Origin: Candidatus Njordarchaeota archaeon
GTDB lineage: Archaea > Asgardarchaeota > Njordarchaeia > Njordarchaeales > Njordarchaeaceae
Length of the DNA: 22,450 bases
Assembly (NCBI GenBank): GCA_029856055.1
Contig: JAHQWF010000087.1
Span: 1-22,450 of the forward strand
Reading direction: 5' to 3'
In this document: in pieces, positions 14,370 through 21,878 of the stretch
Layout: each line of letters starts with the position of its first letter
Numbering within the stretch: position 1 is the first letter of the stretch
Made by a program: the position numbers and the translations under genes
The notes under the pieces: model-generated
What the model saw: only the letters and a program-made list of their open reading frames with translations
What the model was told of the DNA's origin: nothing
Database searches by the model: none

Positions 14370-14499
14370 AGCAACCACTCTTCTTTGAAAACAAATATCT
14401 GGTATAAGATAGAGATTATTTTACTATCTCAGGAAAAGAATTTGGATGAAAATAATTTTTATAATACAATTTGATAAAATTGTCTTTCGACATATACTT

Positions 14500-14553
14500 C
14501 GCGCTAGAAGGTTGTCTCCTTCTAGCGCGCTTCATGCGAAAAGGTGAAGTGCG
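14500..14553 (+). promoter_or_regulatory. Leader with two competing hairpins over the ribosome-binding site of the 14554 gene
   Basis: Hairpin 1 is a perfect 12-bp stem, CGCGCTAGAAGG (14500-14511) with CCTTCTAGCGCG (14518-14529), and a 6-base loop. Hairpin 2 pairs GCGCTTCA (14527-14534) with TGAAGTGC (14545-14552), one G-U pair included. It holds part of the GGTG ribosome-binding site (14543-14546) and ends next to the TTG start at 14554. The two share 14527-14529, so a full hairpin 1 shortens hairpin 2 to five pairs. A TATA-like TTTTTATAATA near 14457-14467 would start the RNA near 14488. A translational switch is an inference. Confidence 0.5.
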
Positions 14554-15489
14554 TTGGATATAAATAAGCTATCTCGAGAATTAAAGCACGCTGCAGAAAA
14601 AATGAAGAATGATGGTTCAAAATACTCGGTGCATGAATCATTAGAACCTGGGCACGGTGAAGATAATTATAAGTTAGAATTCTATGCTAAGAAAAAAAGT
14701 GGATTTGGTCTTTTATCCACAGTTGCTAATATTGCTAAGGGGGCGATGTATGGGGGGATAGAGGGCGCGCTTCGTAGAGCGGTTTACGAGGTATCCTCAC
14801 GGAAATTTAGAGCTACATTTGAGCCAATCGATCAGGACATGATAGGGAGCGAGATAGCTGCTTTATTGAAGAGATGGAGTGAAACTGTACTGCAAGGATT
14901 CATAGAGACAATTGGAAGTACGCTTTTGCTTCCAGATGATCCAAGTTATATTTCAGCCAAGATAAAGCCAGGTAAAGAGATAAGAATAGTGATCGATTTC
15001 GCTAGATTAAAAGAGATCGAGGAGAAGGAGGAGGTTAAGGAGGCAAAAGCCATTAGCGAAGAGATGGCTCCAATGCCTACTCCTTCCGCGATACCAGTCC
15101 CTATGCCAGTAATACCTCCGAATATGATAGCTATGTTGTCAAGTGTTATACCTCAGATCTATCTTGTTGGATCACTTAAAAACTCGGATGAAGGCTTTCA
15201 ATTCATGTTTCACAATGGATTGACATCGGTAGCGATTGTATCTCCGATCGAATTAGTAGTTGATGGAAACACTGTGGATATTGAGAAGATACGTATTGCA
15301 ATTGGTGGGGTAGAAAGAACCTCTAGCGAGATATCTCAGAGCAATCCAATCATCTTCAATGTTGGAGATCAATTAGTTGTTAAAGTTATTGGAGATAAAT
15401 TATCTACTGGTACACATAGCATAAACATTAAAACAACATTGCAGGGTTATGGTCCGATATCATTCGTTATTACAGATCGTGTCTCATAA
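14554..15489 (+). CDS. Uncharacterised two-domain protein with Pro/Met-rich linker and beta-sandwich-like C-terminus
   Basis: The 311-residue product starts at a TTG seven bases after GGTG. Residues 1-165 form a mixed domain with a glycine-rich stretch (GFGLLSTVANIAKGAMYGGI, 51-70) and no known motif. Residues 151-170 are highly charged. Residues 171-191 are a Pro/Met-rich linker (MAPMPTPSAIPVPMPVIPPN). Residues 200-311 are strand-rich, with GFQFMFHNGL, ELVVDGNTVD and STGTHSINI. That order resembles the small C-glycoside-deglycosidase beta-subunit-like domain (a jelly-roll fold), but the match is by eye and weak. No signal peptide or membrane segment is seen. It ends three bases from the convergent phosphatase gene. 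The hairpin-rich leader suggests it is regulated. I do not know its function. Confidence 0.8.
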   Translation: MDINKLSRELKHAAEKMKNDGSKYSVHESLEPGHGEDNYKLEFYAKKKSGFGLLSTVANIAKGAMYGGIEGALRRAVYEVSSRKFRATFEPIDQDMIGSEIAALLKRWSETVLQGFIETIGSTLLLPDDPSYISAKIKPGKEIRIVIDFARLKEIEEKEEVKEAKAISEEMAPMPTPSAIPVPMPVIPPNMIAMLSSVIPQIYLVGSLKNSDEGFQFMFHNGLTSVAIVSPIELVVDGNTVDIEKIRIAIGGVERTSSEISQSNPIIFNVGDQLVVKVIGDKLSTGTHSINIKTTLQGYGPISFVITDRVS

Positions 15490-15492
15490 TCC

Positions 15493-16293
15493 TCATTTTC
15501 TTCTGTGCTCCCATAATTCATTTTTTAATTTTTTCACAAGTTCTCTTCTACCCGCTATAAAACTTAATCTACTCCTAGGATCAAGAGGAATATCTTTCTC
15601 CATGACTATTTCTCCACCCGCCTCCAAGAGAACCAAAAATGGTGCTGCAACATCGGGAACTCTAGCCCGTCTACCTAAATCAATAACCGCATCTATCAAA
15701 CCTTCAGCCGCAAAAACTATAGCTAATCCAATAGATCCTATTCGCCTAAGTTTTCCATGTCTAGCTATCTTTTTAGCGAATCGGAATGTGTAGACCGAGG
15801 ATATATCTATTATTGGTTTTAACAAGTAATTATCAGGTATAGAGATCCTTCTAGTTTTTTCTCCTTCTAATAAATATGCACCTTTATCCCTTATTGCTAC
15901 ATATGTTTTATTAAGAGCAGGAGCGTGTACTACCGCGCGAGTAATATCATCTAATCTATCCCCTTCTGCATACGCTATCAATGTTGCATAAAATGGTATA
16001 TCTCTCAGAGCATTCAAGGATCCATCAACTGGGTCAATTATGATAATCCCTTCGCTCTCATCTCCTAAGTAAGATTCCTTCTCCTCCCCACGTATTATTC
16101 CTTTATACCCATGTTCTCGCAAATACTTTGCGATTAATCCCTCGATCATTTCATCAAATCTTAAAGTCTCATCCCCGCTTGGATTATAGCCTATTAATTC
16201 CTTACCACCTTTTATGACCTCTCCATAATCGATTTTCTTGACAGATAATAGCATGGCTCTAACAATTAAGTCGTCTGTGATCATCTTATTCAT
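15493..16293 (-). CDS. Inositol-monophosphatase-family phosphatase (IMPase/archaeal FBPase type)
   Basis: Metal-dependent sugar phosphatase of 266 residues. The family metal site is visible: RGEE (E70/E71), the DPVDGS motif (87-92, D87 and D90) in IIIIDPVDGSLNAL, and a C-terminal RVPDVAAPFLVLLEAGG (D214), which matches the WDxAAG motif with Pro in place of Trp. Archaeal members hydrolyse inositol-1-phosphate and often fructose-1,6-bisphosphate; which one applies here cannot be read from the sequence. It is four bases downstream of the MgtC/DUF4010 gene on the same strand and is probably co-transcribed with it. It converges with the 14554 gene. The start at the first ATG is likely; an ATG three codons later is possible. 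Confidence 0.9.
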   Translation of the reverse strand: MNKMITDDLIVRAMLLSVKKIDYGEVIKGGKELIGYNPSGDETLRFDEMIEGLIAKYLREHGYKGIIRGEEKESYLGDESEGIIIIDPVDGSLNALRDIPFYATLIAYAEGDRLDDITRAVVHAPALNKTYVAIRDKGAYLLEGEKTRRISIPDNYLLKPIIDISSVYTFRFAKKIARHGKLRRIGSIGLAIVFAAEGLIDAVIDLGRRARVPDVAAPFLVLLEAGGEIVMEKDIPLDPRSRLSFIAGRRELVKKLKNELWEHRRK

Positions 16294-16297
16294 CTCA

Positions 16298-17608
16298 TTA
16301 CATAAACAAGACTGAGATCATGTAAGTACCGATCAGAGTTAATGATATTAGTAGAATTATATCTAATATTATTCGTATAATAAGTTGTTTATCTGCTCCT
16401 TCCGCCTTAGCATAAATTATCTTGTTAGATATAGCTGCGATAGTACCAAATATAATTGAATAAATAGCCTGCTTCGATGTTATGGTACCTGCCATATATA
16501 ACGAGACAACAGATAACACTACAGCAACATTACTGATCATCCCACCCATAAAGCTACCTAAGTATAACCCTAAGTCAGGAATTAATTTCTGCAATCCTAT
16601 CGTCATAAAAGATATAATTGCGAAAGTTGCAGAGAATCTAAGCGCGGTAATATATGCCAATGGACTCTTCATCTCAATGAATTGAACCATTTTCTCTGAG
16701 CTACTACCCCTGAAACGATACAACGTCTTAGTAAAACCAATAAGAATCGGAGGCATTAAAGCTATTGCTAACATTAATATCAGATCTACTTGATTCCATA
16801 TTAGAATTAATGTTAAAAATAAAGTCCTTAATATCATTGTTGTGTTAGCTAGTAGCACCCCCCCTGAGATAGTTGTATATGTCTCTCTCTCACCGAAAAA
16901 TTCCGACTTACTGATTTTTACCAAATTTGCTGTAACAGCCTCCGAGTTAATAAGGGACCCTATAAACGAGAAAGTGATCAAGCCTTGTGTTGGACCTAAA
17001 TTCTTCAAAGCCATATATGCTGTAAAGCTCAGAAACAATACAAGTATTAAAAACATGAAGAATATTCTTACGTTAATTACTCCGAAGAATGGATCTGTTA
17101 TATCTGGTATCAATGGTAATAATAATAATGACAATATACCGATATTCAGAGCTGATTTTATTTCCTGATACTCTAAGTTCTTTAGAATGTTCGTTACGGT
17201 TCTTTTGATCGCTAACACAAAAGTAACAAATATTGATAATGCCAAGCTTAGAACTATTTCACCAAACCCTACTAATAACCCTATGAAAAAACTTATGCTC
17301 AAAGCAATAGGCGTTGTAATTCCGGTATCTTTAACGTAGTATAGTGATCTGAAAACCGAGAAAAGAATAATTAGCGCTAAAGCAAAAACGCTACCGAGAA
17401 GAGGCGCTTCATGAAAACCGAACTTGTTAGCCAAAATCACCGATATCGTCCCCAGCAAAGAAAAGAGACCAAATGTACGCACACCCGGCATCCTTTCGCC
17501 TAATTCCTCAGCTGTGAACTGTCTCTCTATCCCTATTATCGCTCCTACAAAAAAACCAACCATTATCTTAAAGTATTCGCTTTGTATTATTGTACTATAT
17601 GTATCCAT
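16298..17608 (-). CDS. MgtC/SapB-family membrane protein with DUF4010 domain
   Basis: A 436-residue protein with about twelve hydrophobic segments. The N-terminal part has the MgtC/SapB signature GFFVGAIIGIERQF followed by MPGVRTFGLFSLLG (residues about 17-54). The remainder fits the DUF4010 membrane domain, with LGPTQGLITFSFIGSLINSE near 205-224. MgtC proteins are linked to magnesium homeostasis or ATP synthase control in bacteria; the archaeal MgtC-DUF4010 fusion has no established substrate. The ATG at 17608 diverges from the 17712 gene with a 103-base promoter region between them. It is followed after four bases by the phosphatase gene, suggesting one operon. No defect is seen. Confidence 0.85.
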   Translation of the reverse strand: MDTYSTIIQSEYFKIMVGFFVGAIIGIERQFTAEELGERMPGVRTFGLFSLLGTISVILANKFGFHEAPLLGSVFALALIILFSVFRSLYYVKDTGITTPIALSISFFIGLLVGFGEIVLSLALSIFVTFVLAIKRTVTNILKNLEYQEIKSALNIGILSLLLLPLIPDITDPFFGVINVRIFFMFLILVLFLSFTAYMALKNLGPTQGLITFSFIGSLINSEAVTANLVKISKSEFFGERETYTTISGGVLLANTTMILRTLFLTLILIWNQVDLILMLAIALMPPILIGFTKTLYRFRGSSSEKMVQFIEMKSPLAYITALRFSATFAIISFMTIGLQKLIPDLGLYLGSFMGGMISNVAVVLSVVSLYMAGTITSKQAIYSIIFGTIAAISNKIIYAKAEGADKQLIIRIILDIILLISLTLIGTYMISVLFM

Positions 17609-17667
17609 TTGAATCCCATAATGTCTAATATCTTAGATCAATTAGTTGTTTGAAAAAATTAAATTCC

Positions 17668-17675
17668 TTTTAAAT
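17668..17675 (+). promoter_or_regulatory. TATA box of the 17712-19298 operon
   Basis: CTTTTAAATT matches the archaeal TATA consensus. A start site about 26 bases on would be near 17697, giving a leader of about 15 bases to the ATG at 17712, which has no clear ribosome-binding site. Confidence 0.45.
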
Positions 17676-17711
17676 TGATTGCTAAATATAGTACATGTAA
17701 TTATCTAACTA

Positions 17712-18542
17712 ATGGTGTACATTTTGTCTAAAAAGTTTCGTTTCGTAATAATACTCAAAGATTTCTGCGACAATGAAGGTAAGGTATCAATAAATGATAT
17801 AATTAATGCAGGCGGATTAAAAGAATTCATAGAAGAACATGTAGAGAAAGAAAGAATCCTTCCTAGCTCAGCCATACAGAGTTTCTCCCGAAAAAAACTA
17901 CAAGGATTAATAGACGCTATAAGAACATTGAGAAGTCTTAATTTATTCGACGTGGAAGTATATTTTCTCACCCCTATTGGATTACTATGGGAGGACGAAC
18001 CAATAATACCTTATCGTGAATGTCTAGATAATATGTCTCTAGACACTATAAGACAATTCTTCAAGATTTTCAAGATCGATGAGGCTATCTTCGAGTTAAT
18101 TGAGTCCGAGCCAGATTTCCTTTACATTTACATTAACAATAAGTTGATGAAATTACTAGATTTAATGGAGTATATCCCTAGAAATACTTTAGCAATCATA
18201 GTATCTGATACTGGATTCATTTCCAGGAGAAATAATATTAAGGCAATATATCCTAGCAAATCACTTATAACAATATTCAGAAAATATGGTGTGAAGATCC
18301 CCCAAGAGACATTCGCTGGATCGTTCTTATACTATTTATCTCTCTTCTTATTCAAGTTAGCTAATGAAGCGAAAAAAGACTTCCTGGTGAACTACTTACA
18401 TAACATTAAAAATAGACCAAGGGAATTCCTAGATATGATAACTAGTCCTGAAGCACTTATTTTTTTGGAAAAATCAAAAAACCAATCTATACTAAAATTT
18501 ATTAGAGGTAGTGATAGAGATGCAGAAAGAACTAGTAGTTAA
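17712..18542 (+). CDS. Uncharacterised protein, first gene of the ferredoxin-Nob1 operon
   Basis: A soluble 276-residue protein I cannot assign. A motif-like segment at about 84-108 reads YFLTPIGLLWEDEPIIPYRE and ends in CLDNM. This is reminiscent of the G-L-L...P-Y-D..L..M signature of DUF6884/YaaA-like and DUF5591 proteins, but the resemblance is weak and unverified. A second conserved-looking stretch, NTLAIIVSDTGFISRR, follows near 158-173. Its last 32 bases overlap the open frame of the ferredoxin gene, or 23 bases from the preferred ferredoxin ATG, so the genes are translationally coupled. The context (ferredoxin, then Nob1) hints at a redox or RNA-related role, which is only an inference. 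Composition matches the neighbours. Confidence 0.8.
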   Translation: MVYILSKKFRFVIILKDFCDNEGKVSINDIINAGGLKEFIEEHVEKERILPSSAIQSFSRKKLQGLIDAIRTLRSLNLFDVEVYFLTPIGLLWEDEPIIPYRECLDNMSLDTIRQFFKIFKIDEAIFELIESEPDFLYIYINNKLMKLLDLMEYIPRNTLAIIVSDTGFISRRNNIKAIYPSKSLITIFRKYGVKIPQETFAGSFLYYLSLFLFKLANEAKKDFLVNYLHNIKNRPREFLDMITSPEALIFLEKSKNQSILKFIRGSDRDAERTSS

Positions 18543-18780
18543 CGAGGAATTTTGTAAAGGTTGTGGAATGTGTATTTGGATATGCCCCTACGACGTCCTA
18601 GAGATGGATAGAAATAAGATAAATTCCATGGGTTACCATCCGATTAAAATAGCTCATCCAGATAAATGCGTAAAATGCGGGTTATGTCAATACATCTGTC
18701 CTGATTTTGCTATTTTCTTAATTGAAAAATCAGCGACCTCGACCTCTATGAAGATGGTTGGAGCGCGAATAAAAGAATGA
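18520..18780 (+). CDS. 2x[4Fe-4S] ferredoxin (KorD-like)
   Basis: An 86-residue electron carrier with two complete cluster motifs: CKGCGMCIWICP and CVKCGLCQYICP, each CxxCxxCxxxCP. The size and spacing match dicluster ferredoxins and the delta subunit of 2-oxoacid:ferredoxin oxidoreductases. No oxidoreductase subunits are adjacent here, so its partner is unknown. The frame opens at a GTG at 18511, but GTGAT there looks like the ribosome-binding site for the ATG at 18520. The gene overlaps the preceding gene at its start and overlaps nob1 by four bases (ATGA) at its end, indicating one polycistronic message. Confidence 0.92.
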   Translation: MQKELVVNEEFCKGCGMCIWICPYDVLEMDRNKINSMGYHPIKIAHPDKCVKCGLCQYICPDFAIFLIEKSATSTSMKMVGARIKE

Positions 18781-19298
18781 AAACTTATTACGTGTTAGAT
18801 ACATCCAGTCTCTTAAGACTTATTAGAGATCAAGACAAGCTATTAAACATTCTGCAGGATGGCTTTATAGCAATCACAAAAGAGGTCTATGAAGAAATAA
18901 AGGACAGGTCTTCAAGACTTTTTCTTAACGCCATTATCGATAGAATCTCAATTATAAATCCGTCGCCACAATTTAGGAGAGAGACAATGCGTAGGGCAAG
19001 AGATATCGGTTGCCATAATGTCTTATCCAAGACTGATCTATCAGTAGTTGCGCTGGCCCTTGAACTATTGTCAAGAAATTATGATGTGAAATTACTAACA
19101 GAAGACTTTGAAATCCAAAACATGTGTAAATTCTTGAAAATCCCCTATTCATCAGTGACAGATAAGGTGATAAAGAAGATTCTTAAGACTTTCAAGAAAT
19201 GCTTGGTTTGCGGTGAAACATATGAATCTTCTTTAAGCGCTTGCCCAAATTGCGGTAGCTTAAAATACAAATTAATCAAAACAAGAGCTGATAACTAA
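18777..19298 (+). CDS. nob1: Nob1 rRNA endonuclease (PIN domain plus zinc ribbon)
   Basis: Nob1 cuts the 3' end of pre-16S rRNA during small-subunit maturation. The PIN catalytic acids are visible: D8 in VLDTSSLL, E36 in ITKEVYEE, D87 in LSKTDLSV and D110 in LLTEDFEIQNM. The C-terminal zinc ribbon is C142-x2-C145 and C156-x2-C159 (CLVCG and CPNCG). The length of 173 residues is right for archaeal Nob1. The start ATG overlaps the ferredoxin stop (ATGA). The 3' end overlaps the convergent methyltransferase gene by four bases. All key residues are present, so it should be functional. Confidence 0.92.
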   Translation: MKTYYVLDTSSLLRLIRDQDKLLNILQDGFIAITKEVYEEIKDRSSRLFLNAIIDRISIINPSPQFRRETMRRARDIGCHNVLSKTDLSVVALALELLSRNYDVKLLTEDFEIQNMCKFLKIPYSSVTDKVIKKILKTFKKCLVCGETYESSLSACPNCGSLKYKLIKTRADN

Positions 19299-20200
19299 AC
19301 TAGAATCTTTGGTTTGATGCAGACGTATCCAGCTGATTTCTTATCGAACCGTAACAAAAACCCTGCTCTCTCAAGCCTTTCACCTATTCCCTTAACAATG
19401 CTTTTACCTCTGTATTTTTCTTGTGGTGAACCTGTATATTGGAAGAAAAAGCCTCCTGGCCTCAGTATTCTATAAATTTCTTTAAAAAACGATAATGAGT
19501 AAAGATCACCGGCAACAGAAAAGCGTGGTGGATCGTTAATCACTCTATCAAAACGCTCGTCTGGTAACTCTTCTACAACTTTCACTGCATCCCCCTTTAT
19601 TATATTAACGTCTATTAACTCTTCGCTCCAAGGATTAAACTCATCTAATTTAAGCACGTTTTCGTCCTTCTCTATTGAAGTTACTTGCGCACCAAACTTT
19701 AGGGCCCATATTGCCGTGTATCCTAATCCCGTGCATATATCTAGAACATTCATCTTCGGCTTAATTTTGAGTTTAACAACTTTTGATTTTGCGTCTTTAT
19801 AGGGAGTTATTTCTTTAGTTCTATGCATTCTTATTCCATTAATCTCTATAGTTGGTGCTTCACATGCATCAATAGCAATTAATTGATAGTAATTACTGTC
19901 TCTAAAGAACCCTAGATGCTCTATTGAATTATCGGGGTAAATCGCATATAGCCTATATTCTTTCCTAGCTAACTCTTCTAATTCGCCTATATTTAAACGC
20001 AATTCTCTTTTACCAATTCCTTTGTAATTCCATTCAAATACAATATTCTCTTCCTTAATTTTAATTGGTATGGGATCATGTTTCCCCAATGTTAAATTTA
20101 TCTCCCGAAACACTCCTCTCCTTATGTAGTTTATCATATTAATTGCTTCGAAACCACTGATAATTGGATACTCTCGGGGTTTAAAATCATAAGTCTCCAT
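19295..20200 (-). CDS. Archaeal class I methyltransferase with NDPPRF motif (COG2521-like)
   Basis: A 301-residue protein with an N-terminal domain of about 140 residues and a C-terminal Rossmann methyltransferase domain. SAM motif I is VLDICTGLGY (152-161), the acidic residue after strand 2 is E177 (TSIEKDE), a GDA (203-205) contacts the base, and NDPPRF (222-227) is the D/N-PP-(Y/F) type motif IV found in enzymes that methylate nitrogen on RNA, DNA or protein. This layout matches the archaeal COG2521 group, whose substrate is not established. The gene is ten bases downstream of rpiA on the same strand and tail-to-tail with nob1. A nucleic-acid substrate is plausible, not shown. Confidence 0.83.
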   Translation of the reverse strand: METYDFKPREYPIISGFEAINMINYIRRGVFREINLTLGKHDPIPIKIKEENIVFEWNYKGIGKRELRLNIGELEELARKEYRLYAIYPDNSIEHLGFFRDSNYYQLIAIDACEAPTIEINGIRMHRTKEITPYKDAKSKVVKLKIKPKMNVLDICTGLGYTAIWALKFGAQVTSIEKDENVLKLDEFNPWSEELIDVNIIKGDAVKVVEELPDERFDRVINDPPRFSVAGDLYSLSFFKEIYRILRPGGFFFQYTGSPQEKYRGKSIVKGIGERLERAGFLLRFDKKSAGYVCIKPKILV

Positions 20201-20210
20201 TTTTAACTCA

Positions 20211-20888
20211 CTATAAGTTTGAGACCGTTACATTCCCATCTTCACTACCAACTATAATTTTTGCATCCCGAGTAAATATACCATTTTCTAGAACCCCGGG
20301 AATCATATTTAATTTTTTTTCAAGCCCTGGACTTAACATGCTCTCATCAAATAGAACATCAACAATGATGTTTCCATTGTCGCTTATACAAGGGCCCAGT
20401 TTTCCCTTACATTCTCTGACACGTATCTCCTCGCCGATTTCACCCAGTTTTTTCACAGCATAACCTAATCCAAACGGCAGAACTTCGACAGGTACTGGAA
20501 ATCGCCTACCCACTTTAGATTCATCTACGATAATGATGAATTCTTTTGCTGCATACCCGATAATCTTCTCTCTTAAAAACGCTCCACCACCACCTTTAAT
20601 TATAATGCTTTTATCAAAATAAACTGCGTCAGCACCGTCAATAGTGATATCTATAACAGGGCAATCGAGTAGATCTACGCACTCTATGCCTAATTTATGT
20701 AGCATAATTCTTGTATCATAAGAAGATGGAATGGCTTTTATTCCTCTCAAATAGCCTTTTTTGATATTTTCTGCGAGGAATCTTATAAAGTATTTAACTG
20801 TACTACCGCTACCGATCCCTAAAATCATATTATCCTCAATAAATTCAAGAGCTTTTTTGGCCGAAATTATCTTACCATTCTCATGCAA
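20211..20888 (-). CDS. rpiA: Ribose-5-phosphate isomerase A
   Basis: RpiA interconverts ribulose-5-phosphate and ribose-5-phosphate. The 225-residue product has the family signatures GIGSGSTV (24-31, phosphate binding), DGADAV (84-89, with the catalytic-site aspartates), KGGGGAFLREK (98-108, with the general-base glutamate) and DESK (122-125). In archaea that lack the oxidative pentose phosphate pathway it supplies ribose for nucleotides together with the ribulose monophosphate route. The start is a TTG seven bases after GGTG; no ATG upstream is in frame. The methyltransferase gene follows after ten bases. The promoter region of about 90 bases is shared with divergent aIF6. Confidence 0.95.
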   Translation of the reverse strand: MHENGKIISAKKALEFIEDNMILGIGSGSTVKYFIRFLAENIKKGYLRGIKAIPSSYDTRIMLHKLGIECVDLLDCPVIDITIDGADAVYFDKSIIIKGGGGAFLREKIIGYAAKEFIIIVDESKVGRRFPVPVEVLPFGLGYAVKKLGEIGEEIRVRECKGKLGPCISDNGNIIVDVLFDESMLSPGLEKKLNMIPGVLENGIFTRDAKIIVGSEDGNVTVSNL

Positions 20889-20986
20889 TTATTAGCACCT
20901 ATTGAAGTATGCCTTAAACATCATTTAGCTAAAATTATTAAATTGTTTTAGTATTCATTTTCATCACTCATTTAAGGTGCTTGAAT

Positions 20987-21682
20987 TTGTCAAATTACAT
21001 GAAAAGAAACGCAATATTAATAGATTTTAAGGGCAGCTGGAATATTGGTGCCTACGGATTAGCTACCGATGCTTACGCTATTTTTGGAGATGGATTTAGA
21101 CCTAAAATAATAAAAGAGTCAGAAGAGATACTCAGAGTACCGATATTAATCCAAAACATAATGGATGAACCAATAGTAGGAATATTAGCTATAGGTAATT
21201 CAAATGGATTAATTTTACCACCGCAGAGTAGCGAGGACGAGGTTAAATCACTTAGAAGGGAATTAGACATCACTATAGAGAAGGTATCTTTGAGGAATTA
21301 CGATAATGCCCTAGGGAATCTACTGTTAGTGAATGACAAATATTGCTTGATACATAGTGATACAGCAGAGAAAAACAAGAAGCAACTGGAGATCATCGAG
21401 AATACCCTAGATGTGGAAATAATATCTTACGATTTCACTTTCACGATAATAGGAACCGTAGCTGCTATGACGAATAAAGGAATTTTAGTCCACCCTTCTA
21501 TGAAAGATGAAGAAATAGATTGCTTGAAAAATGAGACAGGATTAAGAGTGGGTAAAGGTACAGTAAATATGGGTTCACCATATATCAGAAGCAGTTTAAT
21601 TGCTAATACACATGGATTCCTAGCTGGTCTTAAGACGACTGGTTTAGAGCTACAAAGAATATACGAGGTATTGATTTCATGA
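20987..21682 (+). CDS. Translation initiation factor aIF6 (ribosome anti-association factor)
   Basis: aIF6 binds the large ribosomal subunit and prevents premature joining with the small subunit. The 231-residue protein has the five-fold pseudosymmetric repeats of the family: NIGAYGLATD, GILAIGNSNGLILP, DNALGNLLLVNDKYCLI, GTVAAMTNKGILVHP and GKGTVNMGSPYIRSSLIANT. The frame opens at a TTG at 20981, but GGTG ends one base before it; the next in-frame TTG at 20987 is seven bases from GGTG and is the likely start. The stop TGA overlaps an ATG (ATGA) of a short frame that I do not accept as a gene. No ribosomal protein gene follows. Confidence 0.94.
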   Translation: MSNYMKRNAILIDFKGSWNIGAYGLATDAYAIFGDGFRPKIIKESEEILRVPILIQNIMDEPIVGILAIGNSNGLILPPQSSEDEVKSLRRELDITIEKVSLRNYDNALGNLLLVNDKYCLIHSDTAEKNKKQLEIIENTLDVEIISYDFTFTIIGTVAAMTNKGILVHPSMKDEEIDCLKNETGLRVGKGTVNMGSPYIRSSLIANTHGFLAGLKTTGLELQRIYEVLIS

Positions 21683-21699
21683 GAATTAGAATGATTAGC

Positions 21700-21765
21700 A
21701 ACGCTCAGTTGGGCTACAGTTCTTCACGTGAATCCGAAACGCCAGGAATCATCATCGCTAAACCA
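21700..21765 (-). ncRNA. C/D box guide sRNA
   Basis: Reading the minus strand, box C is ATGATGA (21755-21749), followed by a 12-base guide (21748-21737), box D' CGGA (21736-21733), a 5-base spacer, box C' GTGAAGA (21727-21721), a second 12-base guide (21720-21709) and box D CTGA (21708-21705). Two 12-base guides with a short D'-C' spacer is the standard archaeal layout for ribose-2'-O-methylation guides bound by L7Ae, Nop5 and fibrillarin. By the box+5 rule the targets would be the G in UUGG-G-CUACAGU (box D) and the G in AAAC-G-CCAGGAA (box D'). TTAGC and GCTAA flanks could close the ends. A TATA-like AAATTTAAT lies about 26 bases before the expected 5' end. Confidence 0.75.
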
Positions 21766-21785
21766 ATTCTTTGCTACAGTTTACT

Positions 21786-21796
21786 ATTAAATTTAT
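21786..21796 (-). promoter_or_regulatory. TATA-like element of the C/D box sRNA
   Basis: The minus strand reads TAAATTTAAT here. Its centre near 21791 predicts a 5' end near 21765, ten bases before box C, which suits a C/D box sRNA. Confidence 0.4.
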
Positions 21797-21878
21797 CTCA
21801 TGTATCCATACCTAAATTGGGGCATTAAAATTATCAGTCAAACTAGACGTTTAAGATAGAAATAATAAATTACACATA

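Noticed and set aside
21711..21780. Direct repeat GCTACAGTT seen twice (near 21713 and 21773), considered as a CRISPR or attachment site
   Set aside because: Nine bases repeated twice without regular spacing or further copies; one copy is part of a guide sequence. No CRISPR array, transposase or integrase was seen in the window.
21679..21828. A 49-codon frame starting ATGA across the aIF6 stop codon
   Set aside because: It matches no protein I know, is rich in Ser and Ile without a domain pattern, and lies antisense to the much better supported C/D box RNA.
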